From assembly GCF_041146395.1 (NCBI RefSeq), contig NC_090990.1, positions 43,658,001 through 43,722,000 on the forward strand: a stretch of DNA of 64,000 nucleotides, in the 5' to 3' direction. Origin of the DNA: Eulemur rufifrons (lineage: Eukaryota > Chordata > Mammalia > Primates > Lemuridae). Below the pieces are notes generated by a model. The model was given only the letters and a program-made list of their open reading frames with translations, did not search any database and was not told the origin of the DNA. Both the position numbers and the translations under genes were made by a program. Of the stretch, positions 1 through 55,600 are shown one piece after another. The first letter of the stretch is position 1; each line of letters opens with the position of its first letter.

Positions 1-404
1 ACCAGGCTCTCTTAAAGAGTGATCTGAGTGGTGGCCCGCCATGGCTGCCCCACTGTGTGTGGGCAGAGAGGAAGCAGAAAGTTACTCTGCCTGAGGGACA
101 TTCATTCATTCATCTGTCTTCTATCTTATGAAGAAGAAGAAAAAAAAAGATCACCACAGGACAGTGTCATTAAAGTGAGGTCCCAAGGAACAGTCTCAGA
201 CATCATTGCTGGGACTAGCAGTCACAACAAGCCACTTCCATCTATTTCCTGGTGTCTGTGTTGAACTCTGCTGCCAGAGAGCTACCATCAAAGCTCCAGG
301 AGGCTCCATGGTAAGGTTTTGGAGTCACATAGACTTCATTCTTTCATAGACTTTCATTCTCATCTCAGCCACTTAGCCATTGCGTAACATTGTACAAGAT
401 TTTC

Positions 405-535
405 ACTGCTGTAGGTCTCACTTGTCATCTGCAAAATGAGGATAACAAGAACTATCTCATGGAGTTGTTATGGAGATTTAAAAAAAAAAATGATGTAAGC
501 ATAGTGTCTGGCACACACAGCAGGTGCTTCAAAAA
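405..535 (+). repeat. MIR SINE fragment
   Basis: The sequence follows the MIR 3' half: 'catctgcaaaatgaggataa', a 'catggagttgttatggagat' stretch, then 'catagtgtctggcac...gcaggtgct'. It is ancient and degraded. Confidence 0.75.
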
Positions 536-544
536 ACATTAGTT

Positions 545-1149
545 CCTTTCTCATCCAATTAGGTCATTGTTAGGGGTACAGAAATCTATTCTCGGATGCA
601 ATCATTTTTCCCAAACTGAGAAATGTTTAAAAACTTAGAATCTTAGTTCTACAAACTCCAGCTATCTATAGCAATCGGGGTAAATCAGAATGATCTCCAC
701 CAAACCTTCTTATTCACACCCATCACTCTTTCTAAAGCAGCATTTGTGATTAATCTCACTCTAGGGCTAAATTGGTCCCAAGCGTTTCTAAGGCACTTGA
801 TAAAGAAGCTCTCTGATTTATAGCAAACACCATTATTGAGCGGTGGCAGGGAGAGGCCATCGGGGATTTGTCTTGCTGGAAACTCTGTCCATTGGAGCCA
901 TTTCTTCTATTTTCCTGGATAAGAGCTCAATTTATTTCAAAATGGATGGATGTAGTCCTTTTTTTTTTTTTTTTTGGTTTGTTCCTTTGGTGGGGCAGTA
1001 GGAGGGAGAGAGGACTTGGACAGTTTTTAAAAATAAATAATAATACTTAATATTTTAAATTTGGGGAGCTCTTTTCAGCTTATACAGACATCAGGACTCA
1101 GCAGAAAGCTGGGCACATAGTAGATCTTCAGTAAACGTGGACGTGTACA
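545..1149. other. Unannotated intergenic stretch
   Basis: Contains a T-run at 959-975. I see no gene and no repeat I can name; short open readings here have no recognisable protein features. Confidence 0.5.
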
Positions 1150-1290
1150 ATCATCACATTTAAACTTCACAGTGGCCCTGTGAAGTACACCGGGGCCGTT
1201 CTTTATGTTTGACAAATGGGGCTGCTGAGGTTCACAGCCAAGAAGTGGCAGAGCTGGGACTCTGATGTAGACCCAGACCCAACCCTCACC
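1150..1290 (-). repeat. MIR SINE fragment (antisense)
   Basis: 'aagaagtggcagagctgggactctgatgtagaccc', preceded by a 'tttgacaaatggggctgctgagg' block, is the reverse of the MIR core and left part. Confidence 0.65.
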
Positions 1291-1714
1291 TTCCACCACC
1301 CCGTTGCCCTCCGTGGGCCAGGAGCAGACTCACCAAACCCATTGCTTGAGCTTGGATGCCTGAAGCCCTGTCTCATCGTCAGACTCGAAGCCTGGTTAGC
1401 CACGGTGGCGACTTCTTTTTCACTGATACTTCGGGCCCATTTGGTTTATTCCAGAACACGTTAATGGCACATTTGCTTCTCACGTCCTTACTCAGTCCGT
1501 CTGCCTCACTTCTACCACTGAGAGCCTGCCTCTCCTTTCCAATAATCTCATGATGGTCGTCTTGTCTTTGTCTTTGCTTGAACATTTCTGGTGCCTAAGA
1601 GCTCCTACTCAGTGAAGCTGCCCAGTGTTGAGAGCTCTTCTTCCTTGCTTGGGTCAAACTATTGCCCCTGGAATACAACCGCCCTGGACCTTACACTTCG
1701 CCCCAGGCAGAATA

Positions 1715-1830
1715 ATGGCAGTGAGAAAGTTGGGCCTTCCCACTGACTAGCTGTTTGACAGAGGGAAAGTGATTTATTCTACGTCCGGCTTTTCTCATTT
1801 GTAAAATGGCACCGATAACATTTTTTCAGT
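1715..1830 (+). repeat. MIR SINE fragment
   Basis: 'actgactagctgtttgacag', then 'ttttctcatttgtaaaatgg', is the MIR core in sense orientation. Confidence 0.7.
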
Positions 1831-3589
1831 AAAAATAATTTTGGGTGCCAGTAAGAGAATACCCAATTAACAGTGGCATGAATGATAAAGACATTTAATA
1901 TCTTACTTCAAAAAAAGTTTCAGGGCAGGCTGTGCGCAGTGTGAGCTCAGCAGCTCAGTGATATTCGGGTTCTTGGTGTCTCCAGTGTCTCTGGGCCAAC
2001 GTATCTTGACCCAACACCTGCAAAGCGGGAAAAGAAGACAAAGGTAAACACAAACAAGCAAACACACACACAAAAACAACCTTTTTCATGGTCTCTCTAT
2101 CAGGAAGGACTTTGCTTTATTTCTCATTGCTCAGATCTGGCCACGTGCCTCTTCCCAGACCAGTCCCTGGCTCAGTGACTAGCAGTGCCATGATCGACTT
2201 AGACGCCCATGATTCATTCTCTTGGGCAGGGCACACAGCCACTCACACAAAGTGAAGATTTGGTGGAAAGGGGAAAAAAGAATGGCTGTTGACTGGGCAA
2301 CAACATTATAGTGAGTAAAAAACTGGAAAACATATGCAAAGGTGTTTAACACAGTCCCTGACACATTTTGCTTTGTAAGTGTTAATTATCACTGTTGCCT
2401 ACTCTAATATTATTAAATATTATAAACATTAGTAAAAAGTAACCAGGGCCCCTCTGACCATCTCTCCTCCCACCTGGAACTTCTGTTCATCCTTGATTAC
2501 TACCCTGAGGATCATGCTCCTCAATGGGAAAGATAAAGACACCTTAGCAAGGCTGTCTTGCTGCCTAACCCTGCGAGATGTCACTCACATCATGGTCTGG
2601 GACAAGGGTACCCTCTGGAGGTGTGCAGTGTGTGCAACCTGTGTGACCATTAGCCTCAGTTCTGAATGGGAATAAAATAGCTCTTCTGTGTCATCTGTCT
2701 TCATCTATCATCTTCTCCAAGAGGGGGTCACCTCCTGTCTTTGGTATAGTTGGTCCTGACATAACTTTATTTTTAGTTTTAGTTTTAATTTTTGTCATTA
2801 GCACTTTTCATAAGTCTCACTTCAAAACTTAGCCTGAATCAACATCTTGTCAACATCTTGGATAAAAAGAGGGAGAGGGAGTTCCCTTGAGGAGAGAGAG
2901 TCGGTGACCAGTGTGGCCGTTGAGTTTGGCCATGGGAGCTCTACCTGTCCTTCCTGTGTCACTGGGGCTGGGGATGAGGAGAGATCCCGGGCCCTGCTGG
3001 GATGTTTGAAATAGTTCAGAGAGAGAGACCTCACCAGCAAAGGGCCAAGAATCCAGGGTAGGTAATGGCTGGTTATTACTTCCAGTTGTCTTGCGTAGAA
3101 TACAAAAGACTTTGTTGAAAACCCCTTCTTATGTCTGTCTCTTGAAGTTCTCTGCCTTATAAAAGAATCTCTGAAATAAATGGAGACCTGGCAAGAAGTG
3201 AATCTCCTCTCAGGCATGGCCCCAACCTTTCCTTTGTAAATCACCTGTGGCAGTGGGCAGAGCATGAGCCACAGGTGAGAGGCAAGGAGGGGCAGCACGT
3301 CATGACCACTGGCCACGTGCCAGGCCCCCCACGTGCATCAGACTGGCGCCTCCCCGTGGGTGCTCTGTGGACAGGCAGTACTGAACGTTTGGTAGGAGAG
3401 GAAGTAGTCCCAGGAAGGCAAAGTAGTTTCCTAAGGTCTAGCTGATTCACAAGACATTCCCTCACATCACTGTGTTTTCATGCATTCCAGACCAACCGAC
3501 CAGACAGAGCCAACCTACCCACACACTTACCACCTCCCATGGCATTCATTACATCTGGGCCCCAAGAGCTCGCAAGGCTGAGGTGGTCT
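1831..3589. other. Unannotated intergenic stretch
   Basis: Moderately GC-rich DNA without a recognised gene. A 164-codon open reading lies on the minus strand at 2822-3316, but it has no domain, no splice context and no protein-like composition, so I treat it as chance. No clear repeat beyond possible MIR scraps. Confidence 0.5.
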
Positions 3590-3780
3590 CACCTGTGAGG
3601 TTTGGGTCAAATCACCCAGGCTCTCTGAGCTGCAATTTCCTCACTCATAAATGAAGTGGGACAATCCTATCCACCTTGCAGGATTGTTGCAAAAGTCAAA
3701 CCAGCCACTGCATGTCAAGTGCTCTCAGCACTTGGTGTGTAAGAGGTCTTGATAATGAATGGTGGCCATTATTATCACCC
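3590..3780 (+). repeat. MIR SINE
   Basis: 'tttgggtcaaatcacccagg', 'gcaatttcctcactcataaatg', 'caggattgttgcaaaa' and the terminal 'gtgctctcagcac' region follow the MIR consensus in order. Confidence 0.7.
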
Positions 3781-4419
3781 CTGTTACTGCTCTTATTTCC
3801 GAGGACTTGATCTTACTGAGCCCCTATGACCACAACTCCAGAGCAGTCCGACCCAGGGCCCTCTGCAGAGTGAGTTTAAGTACCGCTGAGCAGCCCTCCC
3901 CAGACTGGTTTGTCCTCCCAGCCTGCATTTCCTTCACATTTCAACTCCGACAGATTTCTGTGTTCTGAACGAGGCTGTTGAGTGTTACTCTGCAATCTGT
4001 TCTGGCTGTTAGTAAACTTCTCCTGCTCCCGGAAGAGCTGTCACGTGCCTGTGAATATCACTTGATGCCTGGACTATGATTTCCAAGTCAGAACTCCCAC
4101 TTCATGGTGGCTACTGGGGTCATTCTGGTTCCAGAGCCTATGAATAGCGGATAACAGGCCCGAACTGTGAGGCTGCTCTAGGGGCGGATCGTGTGGCCTG
4201 AAAAAGGAGTGATTGGCTATTGTACTTGGGCATGTTTATGGCTACTCTGGGCATCCCAGAGAATCATCTTCTGTGTCACCATCATTAGAAGAGGTGGCAC
4301 CATGAAGGGACAAGAAGCAACGTGTGCACAATACTACAGTTTGCGGGACCCATTTATATCTGATAGTTGATTGTTACTTCCTCAAAACAACCCTCGGAGG
4401 TAAAGATTCTTAGAACTAT

Positions 4420-4512
4420 CTGCTGTGTAACCACAGCCCTACCTCTCTGAACTTCAGTTTCATCGTCTGTCACGTGAGGTTGTTGTGGGATTTCATAATA
4501 TAATAACATTGG
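4420..4512 (+). repeat. MIR SINE fragment
   Basis: 'ctgtgtaaccacagccctac', then 'cttcagtttcatcgtctgtc' and 'gttgttgtgggatt', follows the MIR core. Confidence 0.6.
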
Positions 4513-5239
4513 ATAGCTAATGTCCCTGCTTGGGTTCCCCAAAGCAGGCTCTAATACAGGCATGCGGGCAGGGTAGGCGGGCACCAGGGAGTTGTTTGGC
4601 ACCATGAAGGGGTGGAGGAGGTGGGACAGGGAGGAGAGAAAGGCCCCTAAAGAACACACTAAAACATGTGGATTAAAGCTGTGGGCCCCTGGGTCAGTCC
4701 CACGGGGGACCCTCTGACACACCATGGAACACACCCCAGAATTGTTCCAAGAGGGTGGGGAAGCTGAGGCATTCACCCATGGACTCTGATCCCCTTTAAT
4801 TGGGGAATGCAGCCAGGGGAGTCAGCCCCCCGCACGTCTGGCTTGCCCCTGCTTGTGGCTGAGAGAAACCCTGGGGTGCCAGAGAAACCTCCCAGAGAGA
4901 AGAAAGCAGCAGTGTGAGAAGAGCACCAGAAACCCTCCACCGCAGCTGCAGGTGAGCTCAGGTGGGCCAGGGGATGCAGGTGTGCCCCACCCCCCGTGAC
5001 CCTGACACTAGCTCTCAGTGCGCCCCTCTTACATGCTGGGAAGTGTGCCGTGCCCATCCTCACACCGACCCCAGGAAGCATCAGCTGTTATTATCTTCAC
5101 TTTCCAGAGGAAGGAAATAACATTCATTGAGCAGTCCCTTGGAGAACTGGGGATGAAGAAGATGAGAATGGCGGGAGAAGCCAGTGGCCTACGGTGAGCT
5201 TCCAGTACCTCGTGGCAGGTGCAGAAACAGGCTTTCTCC

Positions 5240-5365
5240 ATCTCTACGACCCAGGAGTGAGGATAACTGAGGCTCTGAGAGGCAGAGTGACTTGTTCCAT
5301 CCACAGCTGGTCAGGAAGGCAGGATGTGAACCCAGATCCTCTGGCCTTGAGTCCTCAGTGGTTTC
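5240..5365 (-). repeat. MIR SINE fragment (antisense)
   Basis: 'ctgaggctctgagaggcaga', 'gtgacttgttccatccacag' and 'gatgtgaacccagatcctct' reproduce the antisense MIR core. Confidence 0.7.
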
Positions 5366-5820
5366 CTAAGCCAGTTCCCTAAGAGGAGGAGTTAACTCAT
5401 TGTGGTTAGTTCAAGTTAAAGCTGGTGGCCCGAATGACTTCGTGTAGCCATTATGGTCAAATAAGTCTGATTTCAGAGGAAGACAAGGTCTATGAAGAAT
5501 AAAGCAGATAACAGCGTTAGCAAGTGATGGGAGGGTGTAGACCTGGCAGGATGTTTCTATACTGTGCCACGGAGTATTCATGGGTGGAGCTGAGGCTCAC
5601 GGAAGCCTGAGTGCTGGGAAGAGGTGATGTAGAAATACACCTGGAGGCATGGCTGAGATGTTCCCTTCACTATGTCAGTAAATAAATTTCACCCCAAAAC
5701 TATCTCAAACATTTGAATAACTCCCATTGCTTGTTTTCACTCATTCATTCATCCACCCATTCATCCAGTCTTTCAATCTTTTGACTTGAATTCACTGAGT
5801 GCTGACTATGTGCCAATGTA

Positions 5821-6523
5821 CGGTGGGCCCTTGAATAACATGGATTTGAACTGTGAGGTTCCACTTATATGTGGATTTAGCAGTGGCGTCATCATAACTC
5901 ACTGCAACTTCAAACTCCTGGGCTCAAGTGATCCTCCAGCCTCAGCCTCCTGAGTAGCTGGGACTACAGGTGCATGTCACCATGCCTGGCTAATTTTTCT
6001 ATTTTTTTGTAGAGATGGGGTCTTGCTCTTGCTAAGGCTGGTCTTGAACTGCTGACCTCAAGTGATCCTCCCAGCTCAGCCTCCTAGTGTTAGGGTTACA
6101 GGCATAAGCCACTGTACCTGGCCTATTTGTGCATTTTCTTCTGCCTCTGCTACCCCTGAGAGAGCAAGACCAACCCCTCTTCCACCTCCCCCTCCTCAGC
6201 CTACTCAACATGAAGACAATGAGGATGAAGACCTTTATGATGATCCACGTCCACTGAATAAACAGGAAATATATTTTTACTTCCTTATGATTTTCTTAAT
6301 AACATTTTCTTTTCTCTAGCCTACTTTACGTAAGAATGTGGTACCTAATATATACAACATACAAAATATATGTTAATCGACTGTTTATGTTCTCAGTAAG
6401 GCTTCCAGTCAACAGTTGGCTGTGAGTAGTTAAGTTTTGAGAGAGTCAAGGATTACAGGTGGATTTGTGACTGCGTGGGAGGGATCAGTGCCCCTAAATC
6501 CTGCGTTGTTCAAGGGTCAACTG
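5821..6523 (+). mobile_element. Tigger2-type internally deleted DNA transposon, split by an Alu
   Basis: The left end CGGTGGGCCCTTGAATAACA and right end TGTTCAAGGGTCAACTG are inverted copies of the Tigger2-type terminus, and the element is flanked by TA duplications at 5819-5820 and 6524-6525. Its inner part (for example gaagacctttatgatgatcc) matches the left flank of the larger Tigger at 40486-42845 in reverse orientation, so it is a non-autonomous deletion derivative of the same family. It encodes no transposase. An Alu at about 5879-6124 interrupts it. Confidence 0.85.
5879..6124 (-). mobile_element. Alu SINE, 3'-truncated, nested in the Tigger derivative
   Basis: Reverse complement of an Alu dimer: 'ggcgtcatcataactcactg' in the right arm, the A-rich linker as 'ctaatttttctatttttttg', then the left arm ending 'actgtacctggcc'. 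The A-tail and last roughly 45 bp are missing at the left boundary, so insertion was followed by deletion or was atypical. Confidence 0.85.
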
Positions 6524-6769
6524 TATGTTCTTGAGGCTGCGGGGCCTTTTTCGTGAATGCCTCCAGTTAGCTGACTGGCCCATTGCAAGGGGTGCTGGTG
6601 TTGAGAGATGAGATCATGGAAAGTTTCAGGAATTATGGACGAGGAGAAAAGCTCCGGGCACTAGAACAAAGCAAGGATCCCAAACAAATGTTTCCCACAT
6701 TGCCCTGCCAAATGCTCTCATTTCTTGTGTGTGAGGGGAGGCATGTTAAAGACAGAGCAAGCCTTTGAG

Positions 6770-6955
6770 TCTTACAGACCTTGTTGAATTCCTGGACTAT
6801 CTGTGTGACCTTGGTCAAGTTGTATGTTCCTGTGAGTCCCCATTTTCTTATCTGTAAATTAGGAGAATAGCACATGCTGTGCAGGGTTGCCGTGAGGATT
6901 AAAAGGGGAGAAAGGTTGTGGCATCTTGTTCTTAGTAGGGTTCAGCTAACAGTAG
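6770..6955 (+). repeat. MIR SINE
   Basis: 'atctgtgtgaccttggtcaa', 'cattttcttatctgtaaatt' and 'gttgccgtgaggattaaaag' follow the MIR consensus. Confidence 0.75.
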
Positions 6956-8509
6956 TTCCTGTTCTCCCAGCCGATCATCTGGAGATTGGACTGGCGAGTC
7001 CAGCAAAAGGCTGGCCTATTTCTCTAGATTTAAGCATCAAAATGTAAAAATTGATGGAAATCAGGACACCCTACAGACAAGAGCCATAATGGGATTAATA
7101 GAATTAGGTTAATTACACACACAAACTCATAAATCCAGGACAAAACATGCCACAAATAAAAGTTTCCCTTTTTCTCAGACTTGAGTAAAAACAGATCATC
7201 ATCAATTCTGAATTGTAGCAGATCAGTCATCTTTTTGGAAATGACCTCTCTTAACAAATAATCTTATAGCCCAGACGAAGACAGTGTTAGAATGTAAGAA
7301 TCAGCATGGGCATAGCATGCTGGATGTTCTACAAAGCATATACATGTTACCATATTTAAAACCCATAATAACCCTGGGAATTAGGCAGGGCAAATATTAC
7401 TATCCCATTTGCTCAAATTAAAAATAAGATCAGTGACATTGCCCTTGATTCTCAAGACTACAATAATATCAGAGGGGAGTAATTATAGAAAAAAATTAAA
7501 TTCAACTTGTTTTTTTCTGTGCAAAAACAATAGTTACTTGAAAAAATATATCATTAAATATAGAACAACAGAGTCCTTAAGTAGACCATCCATCATCTCT
7601 AACCTACAAAAATATGGTTATACTTTGATAATTGGTCAAAATTAATACATCTTCATTCTTTCTTTTATATTCCAAAGATTAAAAAAACACAAATCTGATT
7701 TTAGACCAATGCTGCCCAGGATGAGGTTCCAGGCCCTTCGTGGCCTGGGAAGATAGTACTGGGAACCTGCCAGCTATGCTTAATATTTCAAAGAGCCTAG
7801 CTAAAGATATTATATTTCCTCTTACACAATTAGGCCACCCAAACTAATTAAAACCACAAATTTCTTTTTCTTTTGGCTGGAATTTTGGTAATACCAGAGA
7901 TCACATGAGGATCAGAGGCCCTGATTGGTCTTTGATGATATCATAGAAATTCTGAGCCCTGGAAACAAGACCACACGGTGACTTATGCTCTATGCCTAAC
8001 GGTCTCAACTTCTGAACAGCCCATGCAGTGAGAGATCCTGGTCACGAGTCTAGACACACCAACCCTTCAAGACAGAGAACTCTGTGGTATAACACTCTTG
8101 CACACAGAGCCAGACAATGTAAAAGGAGTCCTTGGTGATTATCAGGCTGGGAGCCACTGGGCTAAGTTTTCTGTGGAATTCAGGGGGCAAGGTGTGGGAG
8201 GGTAGAATACTGATGGGGTTTTCTTCGCAGTAGTGAAGTGAAAGATATCTCTCAGCACAGATTAAAGAACTCTCTAGGCCCTAATAAAAACATGTTATGA
8301 GGTGATTAACAGGAATCTTATCCCTCATATGTATAAATATGCTTAAAATGGATGTTTTTTTACCACCTGCCATAGAGTATTAAAATGAGTGCTTTTAAGT
8401 AGAGCAAAAGAGGTACTGGTCTTGTGTTCACAAGTGAGGGGTGAAGGGAAGAGCACACTTTCCATCTTCACTTCCTTTGTGAGGTTGGCCGATGGAAGTG
8501 GCAAGTATG
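6956..8509. other. Unannotated intergenic stretch
   Basis: A/T-rich DNA with no gene and no repeat I can name confidently. Short open readings on both strands lack recognisable features. Confidence 0.5.
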
Positions 8510-8660
8510 CGAAGAGCACAGATTTTGGAGCCAAAAGATGCAGGTTTGAATCAGTTCTGTCACTAAGGGGTGAGTAACGCTGGACACACATTGCTTAATA
8601 CCTCTGAGCTTTGTTTTCCAGATGAAAAGTGGAGGTACTACCTCCCTCTCTAAAGAATGT
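8510..8660 (+). repeat. MIR SINE
   Basis: 'gagcacagattttggagcca', 'caggtttgaatcagttctgtc' and 'gctttgttttccagatgaaa' match the MIR 5' half and core. Confidence 0.7.
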
Positions 8661-8664
8661 AGCA

Positions 8665-8880
8665 TTCCAGAAAGAACACTGGGTTATAAGCCAGTGAGTC
8701 CTTTAGTTTCAATCCCAGCTGGCCATTTACCTGAAGTGCATACTTAGATAACTTGCTTAATTCCTCCAAGCTTTAGTCTTCTCCCCTATGAGTAGATTAT
8801 TATCTATCTATATTACCATCTGTCCTTTCAATCTCATAGGTTGGTTTTGAGGATGAAAGATAATTCAGGTAAAAAACAAA
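8665..8880 (+). repeat. MIR SINE (second copy in tandem order)
   Basis: 'gaacactgggttataagcca', 'ttcaatcccagctggccatt', 'agcttta' and 'ggttttgaggatgaaaga' give a second sense MIR directly after the first. Confidence 0.6.
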
Positions 8881-9049
8881 AAACCTTGTAAACGGTAAAG
8901 CAATATGCTAACACAAATTGATTATATCAATGTGAAACTCATGCTACATTATTTTTACTCAGATTAAGTATTGTTTCAGACCAAATCTTCAAGGAATTAT
9001 CCTGTTTCTTTGCCTGCTGAAAGGATAAATCTAAGAGGTTTTAGTTCTG

Positions 9050-9515
9050 GTTCTCACCACTTACTGCATAGACCCTGTCCCACCATGCGGGAGCCATTCT
9101 GCTTGCACGGTGTTGACTGTACCCATCCTCAGCTCCAATGTTGGATCCTGATAGGTCCAAGCCAATCAGGGTAATGCTGCCTGTTGCCCTGGCAATTGCT
9201 TCAGGGGTGCAGTTAGAGTACTCAAGGCTTTGTTTCCACAGTTGTGAGGTGAGTCACTCTTCCCACCTGGATGTGAAAGCATGTAACCCCGGGAGCTGCT
9301 GGCAGCCATCTTGATACCATCAGGGAAGAGCTGAGAAACATTGCAAAGAAAAAGAGCCATCGCCCTGATGATATCGTGATCCTCTGGATTAAATTGTGCC
9401 CGAAGCCAGCGTACTTCTGAGCTTTCCTGTTAGATTAAGGCAATAAATTTTCTTGATTGAGTCTGAGTTGATTTTTCTGTTCTTAGAAGTAAGACAATCT
9501 TAAGAAATACACCAC
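9050..9515 (+). repeat. Possible ancient LTR (MaLR-like)
   Basis: The block has the look of an old LTR 3' half: 'gggagctgctggcagccatc', then 'ctttcctgttagattaaggc' followed by AATAAA at 9440-9445, then 'gagttgatttttctgtt'. I could not place it in a named family, and no target duplication is visible. Confidence 0.4.
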
Positions 9516-9690
9516 GTAACCTTGAGCAAGTTTCATTACCCCTCTAAACTTCAGTTTCCTGATCTATAATGAGGGATAGTATAACACCTGTCTCATTAAC
9601 ATATCGGGTTGCAGTGAGCTTCAACAGTGCTTGAAAAGTGCTCGGCACAGTGCATGGTACAAAGTAAGCACTCAATAAATGGTGACTATT
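9516..9690 (+). repeat. MIR SINE
   Basis: 'taaccttgagcaagtttcat', 'aaacttcagtttcctgatct' and the terminal 'gcactcaataaatggtgact' give a nearly complete MIR 3' part. Confidence 0.75.
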
Positions 9691-9709
9691 TTTATTATGT
9701 TTGGAGCTC

Positions 9710-9860
9710 TAGATTTTGTGTTAAATGCTCTAAATACATCATTTCACTTCACTGATCAACCTATGAGGATTTATTGTCCCCATTTTACAAAGAAATGAGA
9801 GTTAGAGTTTACATGACTTGTCCAAGGTCCCACAGCTATAGACTGAGAGGCGGAGAATTC
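9710..9860 (-). repeat. MIR SINE (antisense)
   Basis: 'ttattgtccccattttacaa', then 'acttgtccaaggtcccacag', is the antisense MIR core. Confidence 0.7.
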
Positions 9861-10989
9861 ACAAAGTATGATTGTTTCTCCTTTTTTATCCTTTTACCAG
9901 ATGATTGATGTTGAGTATACAGTGTCAATAATATAGTCATTGAATGCCTATAATGTGCCAAGAACTATTAAGTATTAAGCATAAAGCAGTAAATATACAC
10001 ACTCTCTAAATTTTAGAGGATACAATCTCACAACTATCTGAATTATAAGAGATCAGATTGAGTAGGTGCCTTGGATTTATTAGCATAATGCTCCTAACCA
10101 CCAAGCTAACCAGCCAACATCTAAATCCTATAGGAATATGAAAAACACTGACAGTAACAAAAAACGTCTGCAACTGCAGAACACACAGAGGCTGTTTCCT
10201 CTGTATGTATAAAATGTTTATACATCTTACATTTCAACTGCTATTTAATTTCTCCTAAAACACTGAGCTGAAGTGTATATTTCTTTTACATTTGATTCTG
10301 TGGGTTAAAAAAAATCTTTTTCATATGCACTATAAAGATGTCATCTCCCTATTATCTTTGCTCTTTCTGACATGTCAACTTGTGTTCTAGGAAGTCTAAA
10401 CAACACAATGAGATGTGACAATGAGAAGGAAGAAAAAATCTAATGGAGTGTTTTACTGTTTACTTCTAGATGACATTCTCCAAATTCTTTTATATATTAG
10501 GGGGATCACAAAACTCCAATCACCAGGAGTGTAAATGACTATATGGAAAACAATTAACATGAATTTTTTCCTTATTAGTGTTGTCTTACGTGCAGATCAA
10601 GAAATTTCTTACAAATAATCTATAGTAAGCCCTGAAAAACATAAATAGGCTCTGAACTTGGGTTAACATCTAGGTAAATATTTTGTCTAAGAAAATTGAA
10701 TAGTATCAGGATACATCACAGATGAGATTTCACATGCTTTCACAGGCAAGGGGAGAAGCTCCACTTTCCTACTCTACTTTACTCAAGGCTTTTCATATAA
10801 ATTTTGATAGAAGGGTCTGAGAGGAGAACCTGGAAAATCATTCTGTAGACAACATAAGTGGTCCCTGATTTTATGAGATTTTTGCCTGTATTGAAGCCCC
10901 ACATGAGGAAGCTTACAAACAACTGAGAACAGAGATTGTTCCTTCTTTTTATCTGATAGCTTAGATATCTGAGAGTTGTGGGAAATGGA

Positions 10990-11165
10990 CAGATTTGTAG
11001 TCAGACAGATCTAGCTTTGTTCTAAGTGAGAGACAATGAGTATATCATTTAACCTAAGTGTTCTCCTTGTAAAATGAGAATAATAAAGCCTACTTTATAG
11101 GGTTGTGGAATAAATGAGATAAATATAGGGCTCAGCTCATAGCAGCTACACAATAAAAAGTAGTC
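10990..11165 (+). repeat. MIR SINE
   Basis: 'tgtagtcagacagatctagc', 'tgtaaaatgagaataataaa', 'tagggttgtggaataaatga' and 'cacaataaaaagtagt' follow MIR. Confidence 0.7.
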
Positions 11166-11339
11166 CCTTTCCCCTTTAAGAAAATATTTAATATATGTTT
11201 CAAAGAAAATGTTCCTTTTAGAAATGTAACCTAAGCATCACTAGACATCACTAGTTTGGGAGCACAAATAATATTAAATAATAACTCGTTTCCACATTTA
11301 TATAATGCAGTAATTTCTGGCCACCACTGAGGATGTATC

Positions 11340-11907
11340 TTATGCTGCTTCTCTCTCTTCTTCCTCCTGTCCCTTTGTTGACGTCTGCTGTTCATGGAGA
11401 TCGACGTGGGGAGTGCACCTTTCCTCTGCCTCTCCTGGTAGTACCTCCAATGAGAACAGAGGGGTCGTCTTCTCTGAGAACCCTAAAGATTCTCAAATTG
11501 TAATACCACTGAGAGGCCAAATTGACACAACTTTTTGTTAAGACTTCAGTACACCAAGAACATGTGTCCAATGGAAATGTCCCTCTCCCCACATTCTGTT
11601 TCCCACTTTGTCACCTGGACCACAAACAGTACTTCTTGTGCCTCCCTATGAACATGGCTTCTTCAGCTTCTGCTGGTGGCCTTTTTCCTCACCATCCACA
11701 GAGGAAGAGCAGGAAATTCTTTATCTCTAGCCCAAGGTCCCCTTCCCCACATAACTCTACTCCAATGCAAACAATTTTCAGAAAACAGAACCTTCAGACT
11801 GTCTATTTCCCAGTTCAACATAACCACCCAGACTGTGAAATCCAGTTTAGGCTCAGCTGGAACCACGAGGGGTCTGCCTTCCAAATCAAAAGCAAGTATG
11901 AAACAGA
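11340..11907. other. Unassigned C-rich block beyond the OMA1 3' end
   Basis: Richer in C and T on the plus strand than its A/T-rich surroundings, with overlapping open readings on both strands (for example 11522-11911 plus, 11663-11950 minus). I recognise no protein, repeat family or splice pattern. It could be an old repeat or a remnant of a decayed gene. Confidence 0.35.
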
Positions 11908-12154
11908 GTAAAACATGTAATATAAATTTATTCTGTGACATTTTCCTCATTGAAGATATTTTAAAATAGATTAAAATGCATCAATATTTCATGAAAAATA
12001 AATACCTAAAAGAATTTAGATAATATCTATAATGTACATGATTTGACCTTGAATAGCCATTTTTTCCATTTCAAACATCATTTTTTAAAAAGTGACATAA
12101 AAATGATAAGGATTACTATATTCTTCATATATCCTTTGTCTCATAAATTTTAAA
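11908..12154 (-). other. OMA1: OMA1 3' UTR
   Basis: A/T-rich sequence between the stop codon and the first polyadenylation signal on the minus strand, about 245 nt. The lower boundary is inferred as roughly 20 nt beyond the AATAAA hexamer. No repeat is recognised in it. Confidence 0.6.
11927..11932 (-). terminator. OMA1: OMA1 polyadenylation signal AATAAA
   Basis: TTTATT on the plus strand reads AATAAA on the gene strand, 223 nt after the TGA, followed by a T-rich stretch on the minus strand (TTTATATTACATG, TTTTACTCTG). It is the first canonical hexamer downstream of the stop in a good context. Later signals could also be used. Confidence 0.65.

Positions 12155-55600
<43,446 letters not shown>

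Noticed and set aside
2822..3316. A 164-codon open reading on the minus strand
   Set aside because: No domain, signal or repeat pattern, no splice or promoter context, and no resemblance to a known protein. In 64 kb of sequence a reading of this length is expected by chance in GC-rich DNA.
4354..4776. A 140-codon open reading on the minus strand
   Set aside because: It overlaps a MIR remnant and has no protein-like features.
9050..9515. A coding exon reading LHGVDCTHPQLQCW on the plus strand
   Set aside because: It fits better as part of an old LTR-like repeat; no splice partners are present.
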